Positions 1 through 9,618 are shown, counted from the stretch's first letter. The stretch is 64,000 nt of DNA from an uncultured Eudoraea sp. (GCF_947258525.1 NZ_CAMYIP010000122.1:1-64000); one strand, 5' to 3'. The notes: generated by a model from the sequence alone, not told the origin. A program made the numbers and translations.

Positions 1-723
1 CATGAATCGATCTATTTCCAAAAGGATTACTGCAGTAGATCCTCCCAGAATAATAAGAATACTATAATTTACCATAGAAATGGTATTCTTTGGCCAATTA
101 AACCGAATCTTTGGTCTTCGAAGACTAAAAGCGTATAGCTTCATGAGCAATGTTCTAAGGAGATATAGAACTACCAATGCCTTTAAAAAAAAATCTACAC
201 CTACAATCTCCATATATAGCGGAATTAGGAGCAAGCTTACCCCTACTCTAACGAACACTTCTTTCATGAAATTCCCAAAAACCGATTTCATTTGCACTTT
301 AGACCAGGCAAAAAATACCTCAAAATAAGCCATAGCCATTCCTATTAAAAAAATGTACCAGACATAATCTTTTACAATATTATTCTCCCTGGCAAGGAAA
401 TTACCTATGGCTTCATTGGCTAAATAACTTGCCCCTGCAAGCGGAAGTACTATTACCAAGGGCAGAAGTACCATAAGAGTAAGAAAACCATCCGCAGATG
501 TTGAATCCTTAAAATTACTGTAATATTTAACTAGTGTATTTGGCACACCGAATGCCATCAAAGGCATTAGAATGGCCGATGTAGAAAGAATAACCCCTAC
601 CAGGCCATAATACTCTTCGGAAAGAAAACGGGTATAAAGGAAAAGCACATTAATAGCTCCTATCGCAAATCCAAGATAAGTGATAGTAGTATTTTTTAAG
701 GATTGTTTAAAAATTATTCCCAT
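1..723 (-). CDS. Polysaccharide (Wzx-type) flippase, C-terminus beyond window
   Basis: The reading frame is open from an ATG at 723 to the window edge, giving 241 N-terminal residues of a longer protein. The translation begins MGIIFKQSLKNT and shows alternating long hydrophobic stretches (for example around residues 15-30, 40-55, 80-100, 125-140 and 170-185) separated by short charged loops, as in polysaccharide biosynthesis or lipid-linked oligosaccharide flippases of the MATE-like MOP superfamily, which usually have 12-14 membrane helices. Its start overlaps the stop of the upstream glycosyltransferase by 10 bp, so the two are probably translationally coupled. With the neighbouring glycosyltransferase and YfhO-type protein it points to a surface glycan locus. 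The exact substrate cannot be told. Confidence 0.75.
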   Translation of the reverse strand, partial: MGIIFKQSLKNTTITYLGFAIGAINVLFLYTRFLSEEYYGLVGVILSTSAILMPLMAFGVPNTLVKYYSNFKDSTSADGFLTLMVLLPLVIVLPLAGASYLANEAIGNFLARENNIVKDYVWYIFLIGMAMAYFEVFFAWSKVQMKSVFGNFMKEVFVRVGVSLLLIPLYMEIVGVDFFLKALVVLYLLRTLLMKLYAFSLRRPKIRFNWPKNTISMVNYSILIILGGSTAVILLEIDRFM

Positions 724-2000
724 TCTAACAGTTCAGCCAGCTTTGCGGTGAGCATTCTTCTGTTATACGCTTCTATATTTACTGAAGATACCATTAAATT
801 GCCTTGCTGATAAAGATGAAACCAATTTAAAAGTACAGCTTTAAGATCTGATCCGGAATTGTAATTAAAAACAAGACCAGAATTGGTTCTTTTTACAATT
901 TCCGCGACTTCCCAATCTGGGGGTCCTATAGCTAAGATTGGCCTTTTCGCTGCCAGGTATTCAAACAGCTTTCCGGGAATAATACCCCTGGTATCAGGTG
1001 AATCTATTTCAGCTAAGAGCAACAATTGGGAATTCCGCTGATAATCTACAGCTTTCTCATGCGAAACATATTCTTTAATACTCGTATAGGATTTTAAACC
1101 ATTATCATAAATACATTTTAAAACATCCCGGCCAACCACCCCAATAAGATTTAATTGAAAGACCTTCCTAAAAGCTTCATTTTCATCAATTATTTCTGAT
1201 AGTACTTTCCAAAGATTTTCCGGATTTCTCCCTGTGAGCAGTGAACCAATATGGGAGAGTGAAAATTTACTATCCAGGGCAGTAAAGGGCAGGTCGCTCT
1301 CCGGAATATCAAAACCATTGGTAATCACATGTATTGGTTTTGAGGTAATTGATTCAAATTCAACTTTTGTTGTATTACTGGTAACTAAAAGCTTATCGCA
1401 GCCATTTGCTACTTTCATTTCCAATTCACGATGTTTTCTTTGTGAAGCTTTAGTAAGCCTAAGCTTGCTGTGGTAGCCAATAGATGTCCATGGATCCCTG
1501 AAATCTGCCAACCATTTAACATCCAGAATCCTTTTCAATTCCAAACCAATTAAGTGTAGACTATGAGGAGGGCCAGTTGTAATTATAGTATCTATTTGTT
1601 CTTTATTGATTATGTCCTTTAAAAACCTTACTGAAGGTTTAACCCAGTATTTCCTTGCGTCCGGAATAAACATATTCCCCCTTATCCAAAGTAAAGTTTT
1701 CTCTGATAAGGAAGTATGGTTATCACTTATAACACCAGAACTTATCTGTTTGGTTTTACTCTTACTTAAAAATCCAGCTAAATGATATGGTTCAAAGATT
1801 TTATTCTTATAAATAGTGACATTTTCCGGAATTTCCTTAAGGAGGCTATTATCGGTGATAGGATATTTTGGGTTTTCGGGTATATAAACAACAGGATGTA
1901 TTTGAAATTCAGGTAAATACTTTACAAACTTTAGCCAACGTTGAACTCCGGGTCCCCCGGCAGGAGGCCAATAATAATTAATGATAAGGACCTTGTGCAT
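714..2000 (-). CDS. Glycosyltransferase, family 4 type
   Basis: A 428-residue protein with two Rossmann-like halves typical of GT-B glycosyltransferases. The N-terminus has the glycine-rich acceptor-side loop (WPPAGGPGVQR, about residues 11-21). The C-terminal half carries PGKLFEYLAAKRPILAIGPP near residue 355, the nucleotide-sugar binding region in which the glutamate of the FEY motif normally contacts the donor ribose. No membrane segment is obvious, so it probably works at the inner face of the membrane on a lipid-linked acceptor. Its ATG is 1 bp from the YfhO gene's stop (TAATG), and its own stop lies inside the flippase start. Sugar and linkage cannot be predicted. Confidence 0.85.
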   Translation of the reverse strand: MHKVLIINYYWPPAGGPGVQRWLKFVKYLPEFQIHPVVYIPENPKYPITDNSLLKEIPENVTIYKNKIFEPYHLAGFLSKSKTKQISSGVISDNHTSLSEKTLLWIRGNMFIPDARKYWVKPSVRFLKDIINKEQIDTIITTGPPHSLHLIGLELKRILDVKWLADFRDPWTSIGYHSKLRLTKASQRKHRELEMKVANGCDKLLVTSNTTKVEFESITSKPIHVITNGFDIPESDLPFTALDSKFSLSHIGSLLTGRNPENLWKVLSEIIDENEAFRKVFQLNLIGVVGRDVLKCIYDNGLKSYTSIKEYVSHEKAVDYQRNSQLLLLAEIDSPDTRGIIPGKLFEYLAAKRPILAIGPPDWEVAEIVKRTNSGLVFNYNSGSDLKAVLLNWFHLYQQGNLMVSSVNIEAYNRRMLTAKLAELLEWE

Positions 2001-4435
2001 TATCCTTCCTTCTTTTTTCTCAAACTATATATTGAAAATACGCCTCCTCCTATAAACAAAATAATCATTAAAATGGAGCTTGCTAAAGTAATCTTGCTAC
2101 CAATATCAATAACTTTAGGTTCAAACCTGAACTCTACAGTGTGCCTGCCTCTGGGAATATTCATAGCTCTTAAAACGTAATTGACCTTAAAATGATCTAC
2201 CGACTTACCATCAATATAGGCCTTCCAATCCCCAGGATAGTACATTTCAGAAAATACTGCAAGTCCGTTATTATCATTGCTCGTACTATATGTTAAATGA
2301 TTGGGTTTATATTCCTTTAAGGTAATGGAAGCCAAAGAATCTTTTGGAAAATTAAATTCGTCTATTTGAGTAAAATCAACAGTGTTTACAACGGCTTCAT
2401 TAACAACATCCAAACTATCCAGTGCCTTAATCTCTTCATTGGCACTTTGAACCTCAATGAGCCTCTCTATGAACCAGGCATTACCATTGACTTCAGGATT
2501 TGTCATTGGAAATTTGTTTCCTTCATCATCTTGTTGAATTATATACTTTACGTTAAGCATATTCAGGACTCGGAAATTATTTCGATATATATGGAAATCA
2601 AATAAATCCTGCATCCCTGCCGGTTTAGCGGCATGATAACCACCAATGGACTGATGAAAATATGATGTTCTGGCGCCGTTAAGGCCTTCTGAAGGATCAT
2701 AAACCCTGAAAACTCCCTTGTCCTCTGCAATTTGCTTATCCATTGGTAATTGCTGAAAGGGTTGGTTCATTTTTCGTTGTCTGTCAAAATCTTTCTTATT
2801 TACATATCTGAGATCAACACCAACCAGATCAAAAACCACAAGCAGAGAGAGTGCCAAAATCACCATGTTTTGCTTAAGCCTCCCTTTAAGATACAGCCAG
2901 ATAGCCAGGCCGGATAACAGCACATAAATTAGAGATCGTATGGTATCATTAATATAAACAGCCTCCCTGTCCCGTTTAATCATGGTCATTACTTCGTCTC
3001 CGAAATATTTAAGATATGTATTATCATTTAAGCCCGTAAAATCGAAAACACTCTTTATTAAAAAGAGGGTAATACCAAGTCCAACAACAATAAGGACACT
3101 CATTTTCAATGCTGCAAGTTTCTTACTGTTTTCTAATGAGGGCTTAAACACTTGTACTAATGCCATTACTGCCAGGATAGGTGCACATAACTCCAATATT
3201 ACCTGAATGGAAGAAACCGCCCTGAATTTGTTATAAAGTGGAAAATAGTCTATCATAAAATCAGTAAGAATACCAAAGTTCTTACCCCACGAAAGAAAAA
3301 GTGAAAGCAACGTTCCTCCTAATAACCACCATTTTAAACGTCCTTTAACTAAAAAAAGACCCAGGACAAACAAAAAGAATACAATTGCGCCAATGTAAGC
3401 AGGTGCCGCAACTCCAGGTTGATTTCCCCAATACAAAGGAAGTGCGCTACTAAATTCAAGGGCCCTTGTTCTGGGTAATCCCTGTTCTACAAGATATTCA
3501 TATGCCTTAGAATCGGTACCCAGGTCTTCATTATTACTACCTCCAAAAAGTCTTGGAACAAATAAATTCAAGGATTCAACAATACCGTAACTATATTGAG
3601 TTATATACTCCTTGTCCAGTCCTTCAATATTTTCTTTGGGCGTCCCGTCCGGGTTTATCGTAAGAGCCGATTTCCCACGTGTACTCCAATCCGCATATTC
3701 TTTGGTTGCCATAATGGATGATGCATTAGCTGCAATACCCAAAACTACTGCCACAATAAGTAGGCCTGTAGCTATGAAAAAGTGTTTTACTTTCTTTTTT
3801 TTAATAGAGTCAATCAAGTACGCAAAGCCCATAATAAGGACCAGCAACATAAAATAATAGGTCATCTGGAAATGATTAGCACCTATTTCCAATGCCATTG
3901 CTATAGCCGTAAGAATAAACCCCCAAAAGTACTTTTTTCTGAAAGTTAGTATAATGCCCCCTAAGAGAAGTGGTAGATAACCTATAGCATGTGCCTTTGC
4001 ATTGTGACCCACGCCAAGGATAATAATGAGATAAGTAGAAAAACCAAAAGCCAGGGCACCAAAGACAGCTAATCGATAATCTACTTTTAAGCAACATAGC
4101 AAAATATAAAATCCAATAAAATAAAGGAATAAATAATCTGCAGGTCGTGGAAGAAATCGAATGGTTCTGTCTAGTTTTTTAACATAATCATGTGGATAAT
4201 ATGCTCCCAATTGAAAGGTTGGCATACCCCCAAAAGCACTATTTGTCCAATAGGGCTCCTCGTCAGTATATTTTCTGAAATCATTTTGTTCCTTGGCCAT
4301 ACCCGTATATTGAATGATATCGGATTGGATGATTGTTTTACCCTGGAGCACAGGATAGAAGTATGCCAAGGAGGCAACAACAAAAAGAACAAGCGCAAAA
4401 AAATGATAAAATAAAGCCTTAGTACCTTTATTCAT
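2000..4435 (-). CDS. YfhO family multi-spanning membrane protein
   Basis: An 811-residue protein with a GT-C-like architecture: an N-terminal signal-anchor helix (residues 10-30), about a dozen membrane helices up to about residue 545, a soluble periplasmic region of about 220 residues, and a last helix near residues 780-800 followed by a short basic tail. The N-terminal loop contains the QSDIIQY and PYWTNSAFGGMP segments characteristic of the YfhO family. Characterised Firmicute members are involved in glycosylating cell-wall teichoic acids, but the substrate in Bacteroidota is unknown. It is translationally linked to the glycosyltransferase, which supports a role in exporting or modifying a surface glycan. 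Confidence 0.85.
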   Translation of the reverse strand: MNKGTKALFYHFFALVLFVVASLAYFYPVLQGKTIIQSDIIQYTGMAKEQNDFRKYTDEEPYWTNSAFGGMPTFQLGAYYPHDYVKKLDRTIRFLPRPADYLFLYFIGFYILLCCLKVDYRLAVFGALAFGFSTYLIIILGVGHNAKAHAIGYLPLLLGGIILTFRKKYFWGFILTAIAMALEIGANHFQMTYYFMLLVLIMGFAYLIDSIKKKKVKHFFIATGLLIVAVVLGIAANASSIMATKEYADWSTRGKSALTINPDGTPKENIEGLDKEYITQYSYGIVESLNLFVPRLFGGSNNEDLGTDSKAYEYLVEQGLPRTRALEFSSALPLYWGNQPGVAAPAYIGAIVFFLFVLGLFLVKGRLKWWLLGGTLLSLFLSWGKNFGILTDFMIDYFPLYNKFRAVSSIQVILELCAPILAVMALVQVFKPSLENSKKLAALKMSVLIVVGLGITLFLIKSVFDFTGLNDNTYLKYFGDEVMTMIKRDREAVYINDTIRSLIYVLLSGLAIWLYLKGRLKQNMVILALSLLVVFDLVGVDLRYVNKKDFDRQRKMNQPFQQLPMDKQIAEDKGVFRVYDPSEGLNGARTSYFHQSIGGYHAAKPAGMQDLFDFHIYRNNFRVLNMLNVKYIIQQDDEGNKFPMTNPEVNGNAWFIERLIEVQSANEEIKALDSLDVVNEAVVNTVDFTQIDEFNFPKDSLASITLKEYKPNHLTYSTSNDNNGLAVFSEMYYPGDWKAYIDGKSVDHFKVNYVLRAMNIPRGRHTVEFRFEPKVIDIGSKITLASSILMIILFIGGGVFSIYSLRKKKEG

Positions 4436-4456
4436 TGGTTGCTTTAGTGGTAATGG

Positions 4457-4726
4457 TTATTCAATTTCTTCAAAATCTATGAACTCCCCTAATTGCTCGG
4501 AATCCTTTTTATTTTTTTGAACTGTTTTATTATCAATACTTATTTCACCTTCGTTAAAACTTTCTTCGTGATTTTGATAGCCTTGAAATTGTTCAAATCT
4601 TTCTTTAAAATGTTTCTCAGTCCGTCGTGCGGCATAACCAAATATTCTAGGACCAAACCATTTCGCAAATAATTTGAGCAGATAGTAGACCAGAAGAATT
4701 ATTAAAATCGTTCTTAAAAAACCCAT
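4457..4726 (-). CDS. DUF4834 family small membrane protein
   Basis: An 89-residue protein with one N-terminal membrane helix (about residues 5-20), then an aromatic/basic segment (KWFGPRIFGYAARR) and a charged, probably disordered C-terminus. This matches DUF4834, a Bacteroidota-restricted family with no known function. It ends 21 bp before the YfhO gene and is probably the first gene of that minus-strand transcript. Confidence 0.7.
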   Translation of the reverse strand: MGFLRTILIILLVYYLLKLFAKWFGPRIFGYAARRTEKHFKERFEQFQGYQNHEESFNEGEISIDNKTVQKNKKDSEQLGEFIDFEEIE

Positions 4727-4812
4727 AATGTCTCTATTCTATATATCAAAAATACAATTCCAGCGTTGTATTAACATTACAAATTTCATAAAATAATAAT
4801 AAAATCTACCTA

Positions 4813-5913
4813 ATGTTTCGAGCTGTTGAACTAAAATATCCTAAAAATGCGCTCTTTTTAGTAGCATTATTAGCCCCATTATTAGGTATCTGCCAATACA
4901 CTGATGTTATTAATTCTAACCGCCCGGGTTTATCTGTAAGTGCCTATGCCGTGGGTAAAGGAGTCCCCCAGTTAGAATTGGGTTTTTCTTATGAAAAGCG
5001 AGATCACGCGGATCTGAATTATGATTCTAATGTATACGGCATGGATTTTTCGGTCCGTTATGGATTGTTACTCGAAAATCTCGAACTTAATTGGGAAGGC
5101 ACCTACCAAAACCAGAACATTACGTATAATTCTCTTGGGTTTAGTGAATCCAGGACCAATTTTTCAAGAAACCGCCTTGGTGTCAAATATTTAGTATTTG
5201 ATCCGTTCAAAGATCCGGAAAGGAATAAGCCAAACTTATATAGCTGGAGGGCCAATAACAAATTTCGGTTTAAAAATTTACTTCCGGCTGTTTCCGTATA
5301 TGCAGGTGCCAATTTCAATATTGGCGACAATCCGTTTTATCCAACGGATCCCACATTTTCTCCACGGGCAATGGTGGCAACTCAAAGCAGACTTACTCCG
5401 AGGTTTGTATTGATTTCCAATATTTCCTATGATAGGATTGCTACGGATGATCCGGAATTAGGCTATACTCTTTCCCTCTCTCATGCACTTAGAAACCCTA
5501 AATGGAGTGTATTTCTGGAAAACCAGGGAATAAGCAGTGATCGCTATGCAGATGTATTATTAAGAGGCGGAGGAGCTTATTTAATAAATGAAAATTTTCA
5601 GGTTGATGCGAATCTGGGAGGCAGTTTTAAGAATTCTCCAAGTCGTCTTTTTGTTTCGGTTGGAGCGTCATACAGACTAGACCTTCATAAGGAAGTCCTT
5701 ATCCCTATTGAAGATCAAAAGGCAGGTGAAAATGGCGGGTCAATTAAAAAGAACTCCATGCAAAAAAGCAAAAAGGCCAAAAAATCTAAAGGAAGTAATA
5801 AAGGGAAAGGAGCCGAGGATATAGACCTTGGGCCATCCAAAAAGGATTTAAAAAGGATGAAGAAAAAAGAGAAAAATAAGCGATCTTCCGACAGAGGGGT
5901 AATTGATTTCTAA
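4813..5913 (+). CDS. Outer-membrane transporter-like beta-barrel with lysine-rich tail
   Basis: A 366-residue protein with a signal peptide (cleavage probably after GIC, near residue 27) and a series of amphipathic beta strands with alternating aromatic residues, matching the transporter or meta-pathway phenol-degradation-like barrel family (PF13557). The mature N-terminus starts with the family hallmark of NRPGLS near residue 35. After the last predicted strand (about residue 290) there is an unusual tail of about 70 residues, dominated by lysine, serine and glycine, which ordinary members lack. It is transcribed divergently from the DUF4834 gene. The function is not established. Confidence 0.7.
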   Translation: MFRAVELKYPKNALFLVALLAPLLGICQYTDVINSNRPGLSVSAYAVGKGVPQLELGFSYEKRDHADLNYDSNVYGMDFSVRYGLLLENLELNWEGTYQNQNITYNSLGFSESRTNFSRNRLGVKYLVFDPFKDPERNKPNLYSWRANNKFRFKNLLPAVSVYAGANFNIGDNPFYPTDPTFSPRAMVATQSRLTPRFVLISNISYDRIATDDPELGYTLSLSHALRNPKWSVFLENQGISSDRYADVLLRGGGAYLINENFQVDANLGGSFKNSPSRLFVSVGASYRLDLHKEVLIPIEDQKAGENGGSIKKNSMQKSKKAKKSKGSNKGKGAEDIDLGPSKKDLKRMKKKEKNKRSSDRGVIDF

Positions 5914-6022
5914 TATCTACGCTTTCTTTTGGTTTAATTATATTATATGAATTAGTAAAATTTGTCTTAAAATTTGATTCCTTCATCAAATATCTCTTAT
6001 CTTGACCATACAAATAAATGGT

Positions 6023-7141
6023 ATGGTAAGGCTCGAGGAAGCTACTACAAAATCAGATTTAAAAAAATTTATAAAATTTCCTTTTACCCTTTATAAAAAT
6101 TCTCTTTATTGGGTTCCGCCGCTTATTTCTGACGAATTCGAAACATTTAACAAAGAAAAGAATCCAAACTTTAAGAGTGCGGAAGCCAGGTTTTTTCTTG
6201 CCTATAAAGAAAATAAACTAGTAGGCAGAGTTGTAACTATAATTAATTGGATAGAAGTTAATGAACAACAAAACGCTAAAATGCGCTTTGGGTGGTTTGA
6301 TTTTATTGATGACTATGAGGTTTCAAAGGCACTGCTCGACAAGGTAGCCGAAATTGGCAAAAATTATAAACTGGATTATATGGAAGGTCCCGTTGGGTTT
6401 TCAAATCTGGATAAAGTTGGCGTGTTAGTTGAAGGTTTTAACGATATAGGAACTATGATTACGTGGTATAATCATCCCTACTATAAGGATCATTACGAAC
6501 TCCATGGCTTTCTTAAGGAAAAGGAATACATGGAAAATAGATTTCCGGCCAGTAATACGAAACCGGAAAACTTTATTAAAATACAGGCCTTGATAAAAAA
6601 GAGGTATGGTTTAAAAGAAATGAATTTTACAAAGTCTGCCGATATCATGCCATGGGCAGATCAGATGTTTGATCTGTTTAATGAGACTTATGCGAAGTTA
6701 TCTTCATTTGTTCCTTTAACCGATGAGCAAAAAGCCTATTTTAAGAATAAATATGTTGGATTAGTTAATCCAGAATATATAAAGTTTGTAATTGATAGCA
6801 ACAACAGACTGGTAGCATTTGCTATAGTAATGCCATCCTATGGAACTGCCTTGCAAAAAGCCAAAGGGAGGCTTTTTCCATTTGGCTTTTTGTATCTTCT
6901 AAATGCAAAGAAAAATAGCAGAGATGTAATTTTCTATCTTATTGGTATTCATCCTGAGTACCAAAATAAGGGAGTTACCGCTATAATTATGAATGAGTAT
7001 CACAAAGTTTTTCAGGAGAAAAAAATAAGGAATTGTTACAGAACTCCCGAATTAGAGGAAAATGTTGCTATCCGTCAAATGTGGAAACACTTTGATCCCG
7101 AAATCTATAAGCGCAGAAGAACCTATAGAAAAGAGTTATAG
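6023..7141 (+). CDS. GNAT-like acyltransferase, candidate ceramide/sulfonolipid N-acyltransferase
   Basis: I chose the ATG at 6023 because the upstream in-frame start at 6002 is TTG. The 372-residue product starts with a segment seen in YghO-like proteins (FIKFPFTLYKN followed by WVPPL, residues 13-33) and has a C-terminal GNAT fold with a degenerate acetyl-CoA loop in IGIHPEYQNKGV (about residues 312-323). The family is long for a GNAT. The bacterial ceramide synthase of Caulobacter (bCerS) is described as a GNAT-family protein of this general size, and the next gene, convergent and 52 bp away, encodes an alpha-oxoamine synthase of the serine palmitoyltransferase type. A role as the N-acyltransferase is therefore inferred from family resemblance and position, not shown. 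Confidence 0.6.
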   Translation: MVRLEEATTKSDLKKFIKFPFTLYKNSLYWVPPLISDEFETFNKEKNPNFKSAEARFFLAYKENKLVGRVVTIINWIEVNEQQNAKMRFGWFDFIDDYEVSKALLDKVAEIGKNYKLDYMEGPVGFSNLDKVGVLVEGFNDIGTMITWYNHPYYKDHYELHGFLKEKEYMENRFPASNTKPENFIKIQALIKKRYGLKEMNFTKSADIMPWADQMFDLFNETYAKLSSFVPLTDEQKAYFKNKYVGLVNPEYIKFVIDSNNRLVAFAIVMPSYGTALQKAKGRLFPFGFLYLLNAKKNSRDVIFYLIGIHPEYQNKGVTAIIMNEYHKVFQEKKIRNCYRTPELEENVAIRQMWKHFDPEIYKRRRTYRKEL

Positions 7142-7193
7142 CAATTTTGTAATTAAAGCTTCAAATACTGATGCTTGTCGTCATTAAGATTAC

Positions 7194-8453
7194 TTATTCG
7201 CCCATTGCCGCAGCTACAGCAGCAGATAATCTCTTGTAAGTACCATTCTGTAATCGATCTCTTATAGCCGAAAATGCATCCAAGGTTACAGCAACATCTT
7301 CCAAAGTATGCGTTGATGTAGGTATCATTCTCAATAAGATCATTCCCTTAGGAATAACCGGATATACTACTATTGAACAGAAAATACCATAATTTTCTCT
7401 TAAATCTTTAACCAATGCCATGGCCTCGGGGATACTACCACTCAGATAAACGGGTGTAACACAACTTGAGGTTGTCCCAATATCAAAGCCCCTTTCTTTG
7501 AGTCCGTTTTGAAGAGCATTTACATTTTCCCAAAGTTTCTCTCTTAACTCAGGCTTTGTGCGCAGCATGTCAAGACGTTTTAACGATCCTTTCACATAGA
7601 TCATTGGGAGTGATTTTGCAAACATCTGAGAACGCAGATTATATTTCAAATAATCAATAATTTCCTTGTCGGCAGCCAGAAATGCACCAATTCCTGCCAT
7701 AGATTTTGCAAATGTTGCGAAATATACATCTATATCATCCTGAACACCTTGCTCTTCACCTGCCCCGGCACCGGTCTTACCTAATGTTCCAAAACCGTGT
7801 GCATCATCGACCAATAACCTAAAATTAAATTCCTTTTTGAGTGCAACAATTTCTTTGAGCTTACCCTGTTCCCCGCGCATTCCAAAAACACCTTCGGAAA
7901 TAACCAGGATTCCGCCACCAGTTTGTTCTGCCATTTTACTGGCACGCTCCAAATTCTTTTTTAAACTTTCTATATCGTTGTGGACAAATGTAAATCGTTT
8001 ACCCATATGCAAACGAACCCCATCAATTATACATGCATGGGAATCTACATCGTAAACTATAATATCATCTTTTGAAACAAGAGCATCAATTGTAGATAAA
8101 ATGCCCTGATAACCAAAATTTAAGAGATATGCAGATTCTTTATGGACAAAAGCAGCTAATTCATTTTCCAATTGTTCATGAAAATCTGTATGTCCGCTCA
8201 TCATTCGAGCACCCATAGGATATGCAGCTCCATATTCAGCAGCAGTTTCGCCATCTACCTTTTTTATTTCAGGTAAATTAGCCATGCCCAAGTAATCATT
8301 AATACTCCAAGTAATGACATCTTTTCCCTGAAATTTCATTCGATTGGAAATAGGGCCTTCCAGTTTAGGAAAAACAAAGTATCCTTCCGCCTGAGATGCC
8401 CATTTACCCAAAGGTCCTTTATTCTCTATGATTCTAGCAAATAAATCTTTCAT
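7194..8453 (-). CDS. Alpha-oxoamine synthase (serine palmitoyl- or cysteate acyltransferase type)
   Basis: A 419-residue PLP enzyme of the alpha-oxoamine synthase family, about the usual length. Visible features are NDYLGM (52-57), the cofactor-stacking SHA motif (138-140), the Asp-Asp-Ala-His motif (216-219) whose Asp binds the pyridine nitrogen, and the Schiff-base lysine, probably Lys250 in TFAKSMAG. These enzymes condense an amino acid with an acyl-CoA or acyl-ACP and release CO2. Candidates are serine palmitoyltransferase (sphingolipids), cysteate acyltransferase (capnine and sulfobacins) and 2-amino-3-ketobutyrate ligase. Automatic annotation often calls such genes kbl, but no tdh is beside it. 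A cysteine-synthase-like gene immediately upstream favours the cysteate/capnine reading, which remains an inference. Confidence 0.75.
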   Translation of the reverse strand: MKDLFARIIENKGPLGKWASQAEGYFVFPKLEGPISNRMKFQGKDVITWSINDYLGMANLPEIKKVDGETAAEYGAAYPMGARMMSGHTDFHEQLENELAAFVHKESAYLLNFGYQGILSTIDALVSKDDIIVYDVDSHACIIDGVRLHMGKRFTFVHNDIESLKKNLERASKMAEQTGGGILVISEGVFGMRGEQGKLKEIVALKKEFNFRLLVDDAHGFGTLGKTGAGAGEEQGVQDDIDVYFATFAKSMAGIGAFLAADKEIIDYLKYNLRSQMFAKSLPMIYVKGSLKRLDMLRTKPELREKLWENVNALQNGLKERGFDIGTTSSCVTPVYLSGSIPEAMALVKDLRENYGIFCSIVVYPVIPKGMILLRMIPTSTHTLEDVAVTLDAFSAIRDRLQNGTYKRLSAAVAAAMGE

Positions 8454-8523
8454 CTTGCCTAGTTTGGTTAGTGCACAAAATTATGGAATTTTGATTACGA
8501 TTCATAAATTATTTTAAATCAAA

Positions 8524-8557
8524 AGAAAAAAGGCAACAGTTTAATACCGTTGCCCTT
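8524..8557 (-). terminator. Intrinsic terminator after the cysteine-synthase-like gene
   Basis: The minus strand reads GGCAAC, an 11-base loop, then GTTGCC followed by TTTTTTC. It lies 21 bp past the stop of the cysteine-synthase-like gene and 70 bp before the alpha-oxoamine synthase start, so those two genes are likely to be at least partly separate transcripts. Confidence 0.8.
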
Positions 8558-8577
8558 AATATATAAAGCTTATTTTT

Positions 8578-9618
8578 TTATTTTACATATTCAACCGCCT
8601 GTTCTTCTTCAACATTCTTACTGTCAAAAAAGCCCTGGTCACTCATCCACTGATCATTGTATATTTTACTCATATATCTTGAACCATGATCCGGAAAAAT
8701 TACAACTACATTGCTATTTTTGTTGAATTCACCCTTATCGTGTAGTTGCTTAACCGCCTGCATAACTGCTCCGCTTGTATAACCTACAAAAATACCCTCT
8801 TTGCATGAAATTTCCCTGGCGGTATGGGCACTTTCCTCATCTGTAACTTTTATAAATTCATCAATAATTCTGAAATCAGTGGCATCCGGAATCAAATTCT
8901 TGCCAAGTCCTTCTATTCTATATGGGTAGACTTCATTATTGTCAAACTTGCCGGTTTCATGATACTTCTTCAAAACCGATCCATAAGCATCAACTCCTAT
9001 GATTCTAATATTCGGATTCTGTTCCTTTAAAAATCGTGCTGTACCTGATATAGTACCTCCCGTTCCGCTGCATGCTATTAAATGAGTTATATTACCATTT
9101 GTTTGTTTCCATATTTCAGGACCAGTAGTTTTATAATGAGCCAATATGTTCAGTTCATTAAAATATTGGTTGATATAGACTGATCCCTTCATTTCTTCAT
9201 GTAAACGTTTGGCAACCTGATAATATGACCTCGGATCATCAGCACTTACATGAGCAGGGCACACATATACTTTTGCCCCCATAGAGCGCAACATATCAAT
9301 TTTGTCCTTAGAAGATTTCGAACTTACAGCCAAAACACATTCATAGCCTTTAATAATACTCACCATAGCAATACTAAAACCCGTATTACCCGAAGTAGTT
9401 TCAATAATTGTATTTCCTGGCTCAAGAACGCCACTCTTTTCTGCTTCATCAATAATATGTGCAGCAATCCTATCCTTGGAGGAGTGTCCGGGATTGAAGG
9501 CTTCTAACTTTGCAAAAAAATTCCCTTTTAGCGGAGATGTAATTTGGTTAAGTCTAACAAGTGGAGTGTTTCCTATTAAATCCAGGATTGAGTTATGAGC
9601 ATTTATCTTATTTTTCAT
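8578..9618 (-). CDS. PLP-dependent cysteine synthase-like enzyme, candidate cysteate synthase
   Basis: A 346-residue fold-type II PLP enzyme. It has GNTPLVRL (16-23), the Schiff-base lysine in HSSKDR (Lys48), the substrate-binding loop TSGNTG (75-80) and the phosphate-binding glycine loop [10 protein letters not shown] (near residue 190). It resembles O-acetylserine sulfhydrylase and cystathionine beta-synthase cores but lacks CBS domains. In Bacteroidota that make sulfonolipids, an enzyme of this family forms cysteate from O-phosphoserine and sulfite, and an alpha-oxoamine synthase then acylates it. The gene directly downstream is such a synthase, which makes cysteate synthase a good candidate. 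Plain cysteine synthase (cysK/cysM) is the alternative. Confidence 0.75.
   Translation of the reverse strand: MKNKINAHNSILDLIGNTPLVRLNQITSPLKGNFFAKLEAFNPGHSSKDRIAAHIIDEAEKSGVLEPGNTIIETTSGNTGFSIAMVSIIKGYECVLAVSSKSSKDKIDMLRSMGAKVYVCPAHVSADDPRSYYQVAKRLHEEMKGSVYINQYFNELNILAHYKTTGPEIWKQTNGNITHLIACSGTGGTISGTARFLKEQNPNIRIIGVDAYGSVLKKYHETGKFDNNEVYPYRIEGLGKNLIPDATDFRIIDEFIKVTDEESAHTAREISCKEGIFVGYTSGAVMQAVKQLHDKGEFNKNSNVVVIFPDHGSRYMSKIYNDQWMSDQGFFDSKNVEEEQAVEYVK

Noticed and set aside
80-328. Plus-strand frame inside the flippase gene
   Set aside because: The minus-strand frame encodes clear membrane helices of a known family, so the plus-strand frame is a shadow.
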